NCBI GenBank assembly: GCA_015680685.1
Contig: MNCI01023689.1
Location: 203,642 to 267,641, forward strand
DNA from: Gnetum montanum
Lineage: Eukaryota; Streptophyta; Gnetopsida; Gnetales; Gnetaceae
Length of the DNA stretch: 64,000 bases
Direction of reading: 5' to 3'
A model generated the notes under the pieces. It was not told the origin of the DNA, ran no database searches, and was given only the letters and a program-made list of their open reading frames with translations. The position numbers and the translations under genes were made by a program. Each line of letters begins with the position of its first letter. The first letter of the stretch is position 1. Of this stretch, positions 1 to 11,550 are shown piece after piece.

Positions 1-374
1 GAATAATAAATAACAATAATTAAAGTCCTATTTAGCTTAGTCCATGCACTGCAAGGTTTATCCAAAAGTTCTTCTTTATTTCTATACACAAACTTGTGCT
101 TAGGTACAATATTTGCTTGAATAAAGATCCATTCACTTTCGAGCTCCTACTGTGGGAACATGGGAATTATTCTATCTCTGGAGAGGTAAAACTGCCAGAG
201 TTTTGCTAAGGTATAGATCTAGACTGAGAAACAAGGGAGAGCCGCCTCTTATTTTTAGATTTGGTGGTGTGCTGCGATATTGTGTATGCGATATTGCAGG
301 GGAAGACGCGATATCACGTATGCGATATCATGGGGGATGCGATATCACGACCCATGCAATATTGTGTCCCATCA
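1..374 (-). mobile_element. Gypsy LTR, 3'-truncated by window edge (GATATC-type)
   Basis: This minus-strand LTR shows, read in reverse, the U3 start (TGATGGGAC, a decayed TGATGAGAC) at 374, a block of GATATC-like palindromes at about 280-365, and the R region with the reverse complement of 'tctttattcgagca'. The rest lies left of the window. The base after 374 is integrase-coding sequence rather than a polypurine tract, so this is the 5' LTR of a minus element lying to the left, or a solo LTR, inserted in an older integrase. Confidence 0.85.
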
Positions 375-950
375 ATGATGTTTTTTGGAATGTTCCTTAT
401 GTAGTTAATTCATCATCAAGGCTACTTGTTAGTTTTCATCTAGCGCATTTAGTATCATTAATCATTCTTGTTATGCTAGATCGATGTTTAGGTTAAGCTC
501 ACAGGCTATAGTAAGTGTATGGAGTTTGGCTTGGATTATAAGTTTCGGTAACTTTCAATACGTTAACTCATAGGGAGAGTAGCCTATAAGAAGTTTCCAA
601 GTTAATCGATATACCCATAGAGCATCATAAAGTTTGGTACTTCAATCTTTCCTATATTTGTTGATTATTCATGTTAGGATCCTAGTGAACTCCCTATTGG
701 TAACTTTGGCTTAACCATTAGCTTAGGGATGATAAGGGGTTGTGAGTTTATGTTGTACCACCAAGCATTGCATGAGTTTTTGAAAAGTAGATTTTGTAAA
801 GTGAGTTCCATTATTTGAAATAAGTACCCTTGGCACACCAAACTTGTTTATCCCATTTTGTTGAACAAATCATGTTGTAGTGAAAGATAAATAGTTAGTA
901 GTTGCTATAGTTTTAGATCATTTTGTTCAGTATTGTATAGTGTAGAAATT
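375..950 (-). pseudogene. Gypsy integrase fragment (catalytic core and C-terminal part)
   Basis: Reverse translation gives an integrase core with FGVPRVLIS-NNGT (about 805-845), KLTTPYHP (about 727-752) and AKVTNREF (about 690-715), followed by a C-terminal part matching the A1 and A2 integrases. The second catalytic Asp is Asn (SNNGT for SDNGT) and the catalytic Glu is Lys (AKV for AEV), so it is dead. The frame has stops. It is cut at 374 by the LTR, exactly where homology should continue toward the basic C-terminal tail. Upstream of about 950 the match fades into T-rich sequence. Confidence 0.8.
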
Positions 951-1104
951 TTTTTCTTCTACTTTGAATAATTTTTTGAAAAAACGTTGTTTAGGTAAGT
1001 AAATTTTTTTAATTATTAAATTTTTTTGATCAAGTAATGTTTTTTTTAAAAATAATTTTTTTCTAGTAGTTAGAGGTTAGTTGCGATGAGTTTAACTTAG
1101 TCAT
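950..1104. other. T-rich spacer
   Basis: About 150 bases of T- and A-rich sequence between the integrase remnant and the LTR starting at 1105. No gene or motif was recognised. Confidence 0.5.
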
Positions 1105-1923
1105 TGATGAATTGTGGTTTGTTAGGCCCTGATATTGGATACACGATATCGGGTACGCGATATCATGGCCTGGATACGATATCGTATACGCAATATTGTG
1201 ATTCTTGTGTTAGCCTATAAATACAGTGCTCAGGCACATAGTGAGGGGATTATTAGATTGGTAGAGAGTTAGAAGTTCTTTTCTTTTGGCAGTTTAGTTT
1301 TCAGTTCTTTCTTCCAAGCTAGTTATTCCTAGTGCATGACTGTAGTGTGATGTTGTAATTGTACGACACCTTTGTTCGAGTGTGACATACTTGGATACGT
1401 GCATAATCGACAATAAAGATTAAGATTACTTTCATCATTGCAACATTCACTTAGATTAATTTCATTATTTTAATTATTTAATGCTTTCTTTATTTAACAA
1501 TTGATTCATTGTTATTTACTTTTCCTGTCATTAAGCGGAATGTGTATGCCTTAATCACGAGTGTTTAAGTGTGAATACTTGGCATGTCCAACATTAATCA
1601 CACGAAGTCCAAGACATGTACAGATGGTTAAGGATGGATATCATCACCATAGGCTAATTTAGGTTTTGCTCTTATTATTAATTTAATCAATTTATCTTTT
1701 TTGTTATGAGGAGTAATGTAGAGTTAGTACAACATCATAAGCCTCACTCTGGACTAAACCATACTTGACAAAGCTACTACTAGTCTAAGTGGAAAGATAG
1801 CAAACTGCGATCAACGTATAATTGTCTAGGTGCCACAACTAGTCCATTTGTGGAGTTTGACCAGATCATGCATACATGCTTGTATTCATATGGTTGAGCA
1901 TAGGGGTACCTCATTGCTCATCA
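1105..1923 (+). mobile_element. 5' LTR of element E1 (GATATC-type)
   Basis: It starts TGATGAATTG and ends GCTCATCA directly before a primer binding site. It carries a cluster of GATATC/CAATATTG palindromes at about 1128-1197, a TATA box (cctataaatac, about 1214-1224), an R region with AATAAA near 1420, and the family U5 tail ending 'taggggtacctcattgctcatca'. The U3 is closest to the minus LTR at 61491-62344, so both belong to one sub-branch. Confidence 0.9.
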
Positions 1924-1924
1924 T

Positions 1925-1942
1925 TGGCATCATTGTTAGGGA
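1925..1942 (+). other. Primer binding site, decayed tRNA-Asp type (E1)
   Basis: The site tggcatcattgttaggga lies one base after the LTR end. It differs from the intact site of element B (tggcgccgttgccgggga) mainly by G-to-A and C-to-T changes, as expected of methylated CpG decay. Confidence 0.8.
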
Positions 1943-2048
1943 TGGTGCTAGTTATCTAGATCAGTTGTATCACACAAGATTGTTGTACAAGGGTATTAAC
2001 GATATATCTTTCGAAAAGGATTCAAACACACATCATGAATCGAAAACA

Positions 2049-4535
2049 ATGTCTCACTCACATAGAAATGATTATGAGCCACATAGTGCACCTATTCATT
2101 GGAGAACTAATGAATTATACAATGAAGAAGATTGGAGTGATCCACCTTATGAAGGGGTTTTTCATGACCATGGCCACCCTAATGACACTTAAAGACTACA
2201 TTCACCTAAGGTAGAAAATCGTGAAGAAGATGAAATTAGTCCTAAATTAGGGAAGGACTCAAGGCCTAAGACCTCCTGGGTACTTAGAAACGATAAACCA
2301 AGGGACCATGAGGAACATTATAGAAGCCATGGCTATCTTACTAGTTCCTCCTTTTCATCTTCCCCCTCAACTTCAATGTCTAGTTCTGATGAAGATGAAC
2401 GTAGGTATAGAGATAGAGCTCCATGAAAGAGGTAGAGCAAAGGCAAAAATTGAACCCCACAGACATACTCAAGGTCATCAACATGAATACAAGCCCCATC
2501 ATAATCATTGATCAAATATAGATTTTAATCACAACTTGTTTGGCGATGATAAACCCTTGTTAGTCCCTAAAAGCCTAATGTACATCACAGAGGCCATTAA
2601 GATATCTCATAGGCATTACAAGAAGAGTCAACTACCTAAGCTTGACCTAAATAATATTCCAAAATTTTCTGAAGGCTCTGATTTAGATCTACAACATCAT
2701 TTACAGGCCTTCCATGATGCTTGTGTGCTCAACAATGTGGATAGTAAATGGAAAAAGCTTAAGGTCTTCCCTAAGACACTAATTAATAAAGCCAAAGTGT
2801 GGTATAGATCATTGGAATCAAATTCAATCAGATGATGGTTAACCATGTTAGAAATTTTCACTAAAAGATACTAGACCTATGCGTAAGTGTTTGCTTTAAG
2901 GAGAAAAATCCAAGGATGGAAATAAGAACAATAGGAACCCTTGGACATGGCCTTAGATAGATACTATGCCTTATTGAATAAATGTCTAGGTCATAGGTTC
3001 TTCAAGAAAGAGCAAATACTCCATATTATAGATGGGCTTAGTAATGAAACAAGGGTGAACCTTAGAAAGTGTGCCCAAGGACAACTATATAAGCTCAAGG
3101 GCCACGAAGTCAAAAAACTAATAGAGCGTCTGGTGAAAGAAGAGAGAGAATTATCTAAATGGGAGAATACCAAAGCATTTGAGTGAGGCTAAACTTTAGA
3201 AAGAACAAGGATCTAGAACCACAATGAAGAGAAAAAAACCAATTCTGAAAGGGTGATATAGTCCTAACCTTTGCCAATACAGAAACTGATAAACGAACTT
3301 GAGGCAAAGCATAACAAGATGACCATATGGGAAAATAAAAAGTGTGAATTTTGAAGACACTATTGGGGAGAGGGTCATCCAAAATAAACTTGGCAATCAA
3401 AACAAGTAGAGGGCATAGAAATCAGAAACAATTAAGAACACTATTCGGTAGCCAGGGGGAATGGCTAAGGGTAACGAGGCCAAAGGCTTAACTATAGATA
3501 ATGAGGATGGATGTGATGTCTATTTATATGACCATCGAAAGGGCCATTTCTCGATCTTGTCACATCTATATGAGCAATGGGCAAGGAAGTTGCACCCAAA
3601 ATTCATACAAAGGTATTAATTTAGGTGCATCCTTATTCCACAAGGTAATTATGGACAATCCCATGACCCATTTTACTGTCTTGAGGGGAGCTATTACTAG
3701 CCTCAACACTTTGCTCCAACGTAGTGGCAAAACTCATAGGCATGGGGAAGGCCACCATCTAATGAGCCACATCCTCCTTGTCTACCAAAACCAAACGCCT
3801 ACAATATTCAACATCTTGTTTCTCCAACTAGTTCTGAATCCTCTATGTCCAATTGCCATGATCACTTTCTTGAGCACCATCAATCCATGTCTTCTCCTGA
3901 AGGGTCACCACCTCATACTTCTCATCTCTTCACCCTTGGTATTCTCATCTTTTCACCCTTGGTATTCTTATCCTTCACCTCCTTCTGCACTATCATCAGA
4001 TGTATCAGATGGTTCCACATCACCATGCCAACCAATGGATGTAACTTATGTTGTTGTTATTAATGAAAGTAGGTTCCCTCTACAATGTTGGAAGTGTCCC
4101 TTCTTTAGGCATGATTTCAAGAAGAAGAATCACACTTCTGAACCTACTTCACCTTCTAAACCGGCCCAAGGAAAACCTAGTGCCACACCTTCCTTAGCTC
4201 CATTAATAGCCCCTGTCACTATACCTAGGCTTCCACCTCACACTCCAACATCCACACAATCTAGTGAATTCACCAATGTGAAGGAACACATAGATCCATG
4301 CATACTACCATATAGTCAAGGGTGCCATAGTGGGTTGGATTTTCCTCACAATGTACACATGCCATCTAACCTACCCCACTATGCTTTCTATAATTAGATG
4401 TGTGACCAACGATTTCTCTACCCAGCCACCATACCACCAGTAGACACTGAGTGGTTGGGGCATGATAGGCTCTTAACGTTTCATACATGCATGGAGCCTA
4501 TTCATCCACTTATTAATCCTAGCCACAACCAACTG
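2049..4535 (+). pseudogene. gag pseudogene of element E1
   Basis: This is a retrotransposon capsid-type gag. The start at 2049 aligns with the gag start of B (MSHSH for MASSH). The core at 2580-3186 reads LDLNNIPKFSEGSDLDLQHH, then LQAFHDACVLNN, KVFPKTLINKAKVWYRSLE and IIDGLSNETR, matching B residues 315-490. Stops occur near 2190, 2510, 2835, 2870, 2925 and 3185. A proline-rich tail follows, with CWKCPFFRHDFKKK near 4078, a zinc-knuckle-like CX2CX4HX4 series whose last Cys is Lys. No protease, RT or integrase follows: the sequence passes into the 3' noncoding region at about 4540, so E1 is a non-autonomous or internally deleted copy. Confidence 0.75.
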
Positions 4536-5865
4536 TTTAGTCATGGGGATCACCCCCATTCTACTGTTTAGTATTTTTAAGTGTTATTTTATCTTTTTTT
4601 TTTTTACAATTTTTTGTCATTTCTCTATTTCTAATTGTTGTTTTCAATTTACCATTGTAATGTCGACTGTGAATAAGTTGATCATGTTGCCCATTCTAGT
4701 GAGGATTTTCTCTATATTTCCTAGTCATAAGGGATTGATTATTTAGACATTGAGACCATGACATCCATCCACCCATTTCATTAATAAGAGGTTCGTGCTC
4801 TGGCCACAATGGTAATATTTTTTATCATCCAACTATAAATAATTTGATAGTGATTGTGTCTAGAGAGATGAGTGAAGGACCAAGGTGGAATGATAAGGGT
4901 ATGACATCAAGGGGATTCGTGGATTCTCTTTGGCTACTTTCATATGTTCTATTGTGTTGTTGAGGTTGTAACTATATCCTTGTAGATCTAACGAAAAATA
5001 AAAGTAAGAGCAACTCAAATGGAACTAAATAAGCTTCTGTACCCATGCTTGAAGGTAGGCAACTTCATAGAGCCAAACAAAAATTGAAAAAAAAAGAAGA
5101 AAAAAAAGAAGAGAAAAAAAAAGAAAGGAAGAGAGTGAGCCACCATGATGCTCCTCCCTTGAACAAAATGCCAAGTGATGTTACTCCTTGCGGCTTTGAT
5201 AGGCTTATGGTTGTTTGTCGATAGGATGAACTAATGCGGTGTCATTGCAATGTGGTATGAACTTGGTCTAGAACTTGGAAGCTAGACACATGGTTATTTA
5301 ATGACTAATTACACACAAGATTCCATTGTAACCATCATGAGAAACCTCATGTCCTACTTTCGACAATCCCTTCTACCATCCATTCCATCTTGTTGTTTGA
5401 GTGTTCATAACTTATGGTTGGTGTAATGTAGCATCATTATCTCAACTTAGTGGTTTTAACATGTGTGTCTTGTTCACAGGTATATGTTGCATTCAACTTC
5501 TCTAGTGCCTACGGACATTAGAGGTGTGGTTCCGCAAGGGCCTCATAGGCTAGAGCTTGCTTTGGGGAGGACTTGCTTGTGTAACTTTTGTAACTTGTTC
5601 TTGTTGCACACGATGCATTGTTTTACACCCTTCAAGCACTTACCTAAGTGCATTATCCCTTTCCTTATCATTGTAAAAAATTATTCCTCAACAAGTACTA
5701 TACACCCTTCATCCTAGCCCCTTTTCACAAATTTTCATATATGATCCCACCATGACTACTTCTGGTGCCTTAAAATTAATTTTCTAAATACCCCAAAGCT
5801 TTCAATTCCATTCCCAATCCTTCATTACATATCAAAAATTTATTATTCCCACTCAGTCCTTGCAT
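4536..5865 (+). other. 3' noncoding region of E1
   Basis: It begins at the polypurine-like motif agtcatgggga (about 4538), then a T-rich run. It holds an A/GA-rich simple tract (5085-5130) and the conserved block around 'gcttgctttggggagga' (about 5558-5575) seen in the other full copies. No coding potential was recognised. Confidence 0.65.
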
Positions 5866-5867
5866 TC

Positions 5868-5990
5868 AATGAATCTTAGTGGGGTGATATCGCATTTGAT
5901 GCAATACTGTGTACATGATATTGCATTTGATGTGATATCGCGTATCGAGTACGTGATATCATGTCTCCCCTACCTATATATACTCACATT
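5868..5990 (+). promoter_or_regulatory. Internal GATATC palindrome module with TATA box upstream of ORF3 (E1)
   Basis: At least four GATATC-like palindromes at 5885-5960 are followed by a TATA-like run (tatatata, 5975-5982). This copies the layout of the family LTR U3, but what follows is not the LTR R/U5 region. It is a leader that leads to ORF3. It is inferred to be an internal promoter; an alternative is a recombined LTR fragment. Confidence 0.5.
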
Positions 5991-6483
5991 CCCATTCACT
6001 TCAAGTTCATTTCTCTCATTTGATGCTAGGGGAGTTGTTGAAATTTTCCTTTGCGACTTAGAGCTTTACATCTCCAACTTCCAAGCGCAATATCTCACTC
6101 AACATTCCGATTTCAATTTTGTTTGATCCTAGTTGAACTTGGAGTGTTCTACTTAGTTATGGGGGAGCACTATAGTGGGAAGTGTGTAAAATTTTTCAAA
6201 ATTTACCATCGTTTGAAGGATATTATAGGGGTAAGAAATTCAATGTTTACCAAAGAAACCTTCCATGTTTAAATGCCAAGCTAATTTTTATCAATCACCT
6301 AGGCCACCCAAATGATTGTAAGGTCAACAATAATACCCTTTGGAGCCACTTTTCAAAAATATTTCTAACTCTAAAAATCACACTAAAAAATTATGGATTG
6401 TTAATTAAGGTAATGAGTAAGGTATGAATTGATAAAAATTTCTCTACACAACCTTAGTAACAATGATTTTTATGTGATTACAG
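5991..6483 (+). other. ORF3 leader with intron-like splice signals (E1)
   Basis: The leader aligns with those of A2 (41560-41961) and E (minus, 28278-29700). It contains the polypurine-like agttatgggggag (about 6155-6168) and ends in an intron-like segment, 6422-6483, starting AAG|GTATGA and ending GATTACAG directly before the ORF3 ATG. Confidence 0.5.
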
Positions 6484-9060
6484 ATGGCCCTAAAAAGAGG
6501 AGATTGAGCAAGACATTTCCAAGGAGTAGCTAAACACTTGAGAGGAGGTAGAGGCTAGGAACTTCACTAGAACATGTAGAGAAGGAGGCCTTGTTATTCA
6601 ACATTCATGAGGAAACCTCTACGATAGTGTAATTTGGCCACGTAGAAGGTGCCAAAGTTAGAGCCCCCAAAACCAGGAAAACATCTTACATTGTTCCCTG
6701 AACGTCTCCAAGTCATTCGAGAGAAGTCCACCTTTGCAACTATGATTGTGGAGCTCAATTTTGGGCCTTTCATTGAGTTTTTCCCTGAACCAATGAAGAC
6801 TTAACTTAAGGTGTCTCCACTATGGTCCATTCTCTCGGGAAGTGGTGATCAGTATTTGGGTAAAACATACCAATTCTGGCATGGCAAGGAGGAAGGCACT
6901 GTTGCCAATGTAGGTGGTGTTTTGGTTGATTTTTCTACAAAGGCCATTGCAGAGGTCCTAAGTATTCTAAACAAAGACCAAAAGTTGCTCAATTGTCCAC
7001 TTGCTCGAATGCAGATGTAAGGAAATTATGGTTGAAATGGGCTCACGACAAGGAGAATAAATTTTATGGAGAATTCACCATAGAAGAGAGGATTTACTTT
7101 AAAATTGGCACTTATCACATTTTTCCCACCAAAGGTTTAAATAGATTATCTACTCATGTGGTGCGGGGTAGTGTGATTTTGATAGGAAAATTTAATGCGA
7201 ATCTACCCCCTTTATATTTGACAAAAAAATTAAGGTGATTTGAAGAAAGAAAGATAGGGAAGCTTGCCTTATTAGGAAGTTCTACAGACATGCTGGAATC
7301 TTGGGCTACATAAATGATTTTCCTAGAAAAGCCCAAAACGTTTCATATGCTGAACTACTTAAACCACCGATGCCAAGGAAAGATGTTGGTGAGCAATTAG
7401 AGCAAGAGGAAGAGTGAATGGTTGGACCCACTACACCTCAAACAGAAAGACCTAGCCAACAACAGGAAGTGGGGTCTAACACACAACCCATAAGCTAGCA
7501 AGTCCAACAATCACCATTGTTGCAACAAGACTATCGATCATCTATCAGTCACCTTCAAACAATTACTAAGATGGTCATTTGGGGAAATTGTGATGTTGAA
7601 AACCTATTCAGGATCATTGATGATGTTGTATAGCCCACTGTTTTGGTCGATCTTGCAAGTGGACATATTTCATTAATTTCAAGAGGAGGGTCCCAATGGT
7701 TTTAGTAGATCTTTGGGAATGCTGCATCCTTCCAAGTCAGATTAGAAATTGGTGAAGGTGCCATGATTATGGTCATGCAACACCAAGTTGTGGTAGGTGT
7801 AGTAGAGGTGATCATAGACCATATCAAAGAATCATTTAACGTCCTTATTATGCCACTTGCTAATCTCATGGGAGCACATGATGCTCAAGTTTTGGCCTAT
7901 TCCTCAATGCCTTTTGTAGAACATGAGGATTTTTTGGATCGCTTGCTAAAAACATGACAAGTTATGATGTCATTGTTTGACATCCCCTAAGATGTCATAG
8001 TAGCAAAATCAGACCTCATTTCCACTAAAGGAAAATTGGTTATGGCTGAAGTTAAGACCAAGCACGTAGAAGCAGAGTTGCAAAGATTGCAAGAAAAGTT
8101 CTTCATCCTACAAGTTGAATGAAGGGATCCTTTCCAATTTATCATAGCTGACCAATTAGATGCTTTCAGTACTAAGAAATTGAATAAATTATTGGTAGAA
8201 AATAAAAAGGTGGCAAGGGAGAAAGAACAGGCTGATTGGGATGCTTCAAAGGGACAAGCTCAAATGTATGCTCATGCTAAAGCTCTCAAGTCCTTATAAG
8301 AGGAGAATAAACTACTTGCTGCTGAAAATCTTCAGTCAACAACAGTTGAGAAATAGAAGAATGTTCTCAAAGAAAGTTTCCAACAAATGTGAGAACAACT
8401 ATTTCGGGTCAACCAAGACATGAATCGCTTGGCCAGGGAGAATAGAACCCTCTCCATGGAGGAGGTTTGCACCATCTGTTAAAAGACAACAATAGAGATA
8501 AGTGCATAGAAAAATGAGGCCAAGAAGCATAAGAAGTTAAAAGAACACTTCTGTGATCAGGTGGGGATGTACAAGAAAATCATTGAAAAGGAGATCCGTA
8601 TGGCTAAGGCTCAGATTAATTCTTTTAGTGCTCAACACACTGATTGGTGAGCCGTACTGGATACTTATGCCTTCACCCACCAAGTAGAACTGAAAATTCA
8701 AAACCTATAGATTTAGGACTTAATAGAGTACATGGAATTGGCAAATCTACGATATGCTAACTTGGCCAGGTTAATAGTAGGATGCCCAAGAGTTAAATTC
8801 GAGAAGCAAGTAGCTGCCACTTATGCTAAGTATGAGATAGAGATTGTAGAACATAAGAAAACATTGTAAAAATTAGAAGTTGCAAAATTTGAATTAGAAG
8901 TGGTCAAAGCAAGATACCATGACAAAAAAGATGTAGCAATAAATTTGGCTTGACAGCTAATAGATGACCAAAAATTATGAGACAAAGCCAGAGCCTATGA
9001 GGAAGAATGACGATAATTTGTTATGTGGTATGTCAAAGCAAACCAAATGTTTACATAGTT
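6484..9060 (+). pseudogene. ORF3 pseudogene of E1: plant-transposon-like domain plus coiled coil
   Basis: The frame starts MALKRGD at 6484 and is broken by many stops. The N-terminal third contains VIREKSTFATMIVELNFGPF (about 6712-6770), VANVGGVLVDFSTKAIAEVL (about 6901-6962) and YFKIGTYHIFPTKGLNRLST (about 7090-7155). This order and spacing are reminiscent of the 'putative plant transposon protein' domain (PF20167). From about 7990 the protein is a long charged coiled coil rich in K, E, Q and L (for example NKLLVENKKVAREKEQ and QLFRVNQDMNRLARENRTLS). The C-terminal end is lost: homology with C4 stops near 9070. No signal peptide or membrane segment is seen. Function unknown; a structural or capsid-associated role is only a guess. 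Confidence 0.65.
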
Positions 9061-9317
9061 GTCATATTTTTTAAGTTTTATTCTAGTTTTAATTTTTTCA
9101 TAGTGAATTTTCTAATGATTTGATTTTCACAGTTTAGTTTTTTAATATCTTAGTTATTTTACAACACATTTTGCACTACATCATAAGATTTTATAATATC
9201 ACAAATATTTCTCAATTTTCAACTACAAAGCTTTTACTCCTCATTATCTTGTTTTTTGTGCTTATTCTAACACATTTCATGTAGTACTTAACATGAAATG
9301 GAAAGGCTTATTCTAAC
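9061..9317. other. AT-rich junction sequence with hairpin
   Basis: About 250 bases with no recognised gene lie between ORF3 of E1 and a minus-strand pol fragment. The right end holds nested inverted repeats: acatttcatgt (9272-9282) with acatgaaatg (9291-9300), and aaatggaaaggctta (9296-9310) with its complement at 9325-9339. The 12-mer gcttattctaac occurs twice (9260-9271 and 9306-9317). Confidence 0.5.
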
Positions 9318-10763
9318 GATGATGTAAGCCTTTCCATTTGACATGGGAGTGATGGATTCCATGAAATCGATGCCCCAGAGATCAAAAGGCTCCATTGGTT
9401 GGATCAATTGTTGGGTCCTTTCATTTGTATAGTTATTCCTCCATCTCTTTAATAGCATTTGCATGAAGGAGAAAAATGGTAAGTGTTTATGGAGATGGTT
9501 GGCTAGAAGTGCCTTGCCATGAGGATGTTCATGGTAATCCTCTTGCTTACATAATGACCCCTACAAGGATCTTCGTGGATGTCCTAGAGGATCTACAGTT
9601 GATCAAAATTAGGCACATGTCATTGCACCAAGCCATCAGTATAAACCTTGTAAAGGTTGCCTTGGATCTCCATGTAGTGTTTGGCCTGGGGAAGAAACTA
9701 TTGTTTCTTCTTATTATCCCATTTCAATGAAGTCTCTTAAGTGAGAAAATAGGTGAGGAATTCATCATACCAATTGGTATCCTTGGGTTTCTAAACATTA
9801 ATGGATTTGACAAAGAGGAGTTCATCTAGGAGCTAATTAGATAAGGTCTTTTCATCCTCTTTGTCATCCCATTGTAATCGAGACAAGTGATTGATCATCA
9901 CATTTTCAATATTCTTCCTATCCACAATTGTAAGATCAAACTATTATAAAATCACTAATCACCTTATGACATGTGGACCCACCGCTGGCTTATTTATCAG
10001 GAAATGGATAACATTGTGGTCAATATGCATAAAGATTTGATATCCAAGTACATAATGCCTGAATGTTTCTAGAGCATACACCACCACCATGAGTTCCTTC
10101 TTAGTGGTGATGTGATTTAGTTGTGTACCCACAATACTTTTGCTTACATAATGAATGTAATAAGAATGTCTATAATCATTCAATTATGTTAGCATCACCC
10201 CCCAATGCATAGTAGGTTGCATTTGTTATGATGTGAAAGGGTTTGGACTAATTTAGATAATGTAGAATGGAAGTTTCTATGAGTTTCTGCTTTAGTTGAT
10301 GAAATGCTTGTTTGCATTCCTTGGTCTAGTCAAAAGGTGCATCCTTCTTTGTTAGTTCCACTAGTGATTTGACCATTTTTGAAAAGTTCTTGATGAAGCA
10401 CCTATAGTAATGAGTGTGTCCAAAGAATGATCACACATCTTTGATAGTTTGTGGTTGTTTAGTGATTTCTTGGATAATCCATACTTTCTTTGGGTCCACC
10501 TCTATCCTTTTTCCTAAGATTTGATACCCCAAGAATATGTCCTCATGGATCATTAAATGGCTTTTCTTCCAATTGAGTCTTAAGTTGATCTTCATATAGC
10601 ATTTCAACACTTGCTCTAGATGGTCCAAGGCTTGCTCAAAGTTGGTCCCATAGGTGGAGAATTCATCCTTGAAGACCTCCACATCACTACTGATCTATTG
10701 CTAAATAATGCTAAGCATCAAATGTTGGAAAGTTACTCAGGCATTGTAAAGGCCAAAGGACAT
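9318..10763 (-). pseudogene. Gypsy pol fragment: RT end, RNase H, integrase N-terminal part
   Basis: On the minus strand from right to left: RT C-terminal part (10431-10682; LDHLEQVLKCYMKINLRLNW, then GYQILGKRIEVDPKK), RNase H (9959-10183; YYIHYVSKSIVGTQLN and ELMVVVYALETFRHYVLG), then the integrase zinc-binding region (about 9500-9640; ILQDIHEDPCRGHY) and the start of the core near 9318-9400 (WGIDFM-like, SNGKAY-like). Stops and frame changes are frequent. The RT is cut at 10764 by the inserted LTR of B2. It is an old copy of the same family as A1 and A2. Confidence 0.8.
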
Positions 10764-11550
10764 TGATGAGTCGTGAGGTACCCCTACACTCAACCATACG
10801 AATACGAGCATCTCACGCATGAGCCAGTCAAACTCCAAGGACTAAGTGCTTACGCGCCCTAATGGAACACTTAAGGTTAATCAGTCGTTGTCCTGCCAAA
10901 CTTACTTGTATTGTCATGGTTGTATGGTTAAGTAAGTCTGAGGTATGTGATTTTTTATGTCTTTTATCTTTTTAACGTCTTATGCTAAGAGGGAAGGGTG
11001 AAGATACTAAGTATCTAACTATTCACTAACTAAGTTCTAATCGTCCTAGCACTAGTATCCGTTCCCACTTGCCACACACATCCTAAACCAGTGCAATGCT
11101 ACTGGGATTAGCAAACGCTACTCGTTACTGGGTTACCAAGCGTTACACACGTGCTTGAAGCGGTCGTACTGAATGCACTTAACTAGGAGAGTCAAGGGTT
11201 GAGAAAGATTAATTATCTAAGAAAGCATTTAAACATTTAATAGTAATTAAATCCTATTTAGCTTAGTCCATGTACTACAAGGTTTATTAGAAAGTTTGTC
11301 TTTATTGCCATACACAAATGTGTCTCAGGTACAATTTGCTCGAATAAAGATCCATTCACTTTGAGACTCCTATTGCAGGCACATGGAAATTATTCTATCT
11401 CTAGAATGGTAAAACTGCCAGAGTTTAGCTAAGGGTCTAGATCTAGATGAATGAACAAGGGAAAGCCACCTCTTATTTATAGAACTAGTGATGGGCTGTG
11501 ATATCGCGTATGCAATATCGTAGGGGCTGACGTGATATCACAGCTCATCA
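10764..11550 (-). mobile_element. 3' LTR of element B2 (GATATC-type)
   Basis: The left end is TGATGAGTCGTGAGGTACCC and the right end is CAGCTCATCA, followed at once by the complement of the polypurine tract (tacccccatgactga). The U3 carries GATATC palindromes at about 11499-11540. It is inserted into the RT of the older minus element to its left; the right side of the target is lost. Confidence 0.9.

Noticed and set aside
1830-2192. 120-codon frame as a gene
   Set aside because: It starts in LTR U5 and runs over the primer site; only the part from the ATG at 2049 corresponds to gag.
3501-4397. 298-codon open frame as a separate gene
   Set aside because: It aligns in part with the gag tail of B (GCDVYLYDHRKG-like segment in another frame) and lies inside E1; it is decayed gag rather than a host gene.
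5868-6483. 5868-6483 as a 3' LTR of E1
   Set aside because: It has palindromes and a TATA box but no R/U5 features (no ttattcgagca, no family tail, no CTCATCA end) and leads into ORF3 like the A2 and E leaders.
9476-9730. 84-codon plus-strand frame
   Set aside because: It is the antisense of the minus-strand integrase zinc-binding region.
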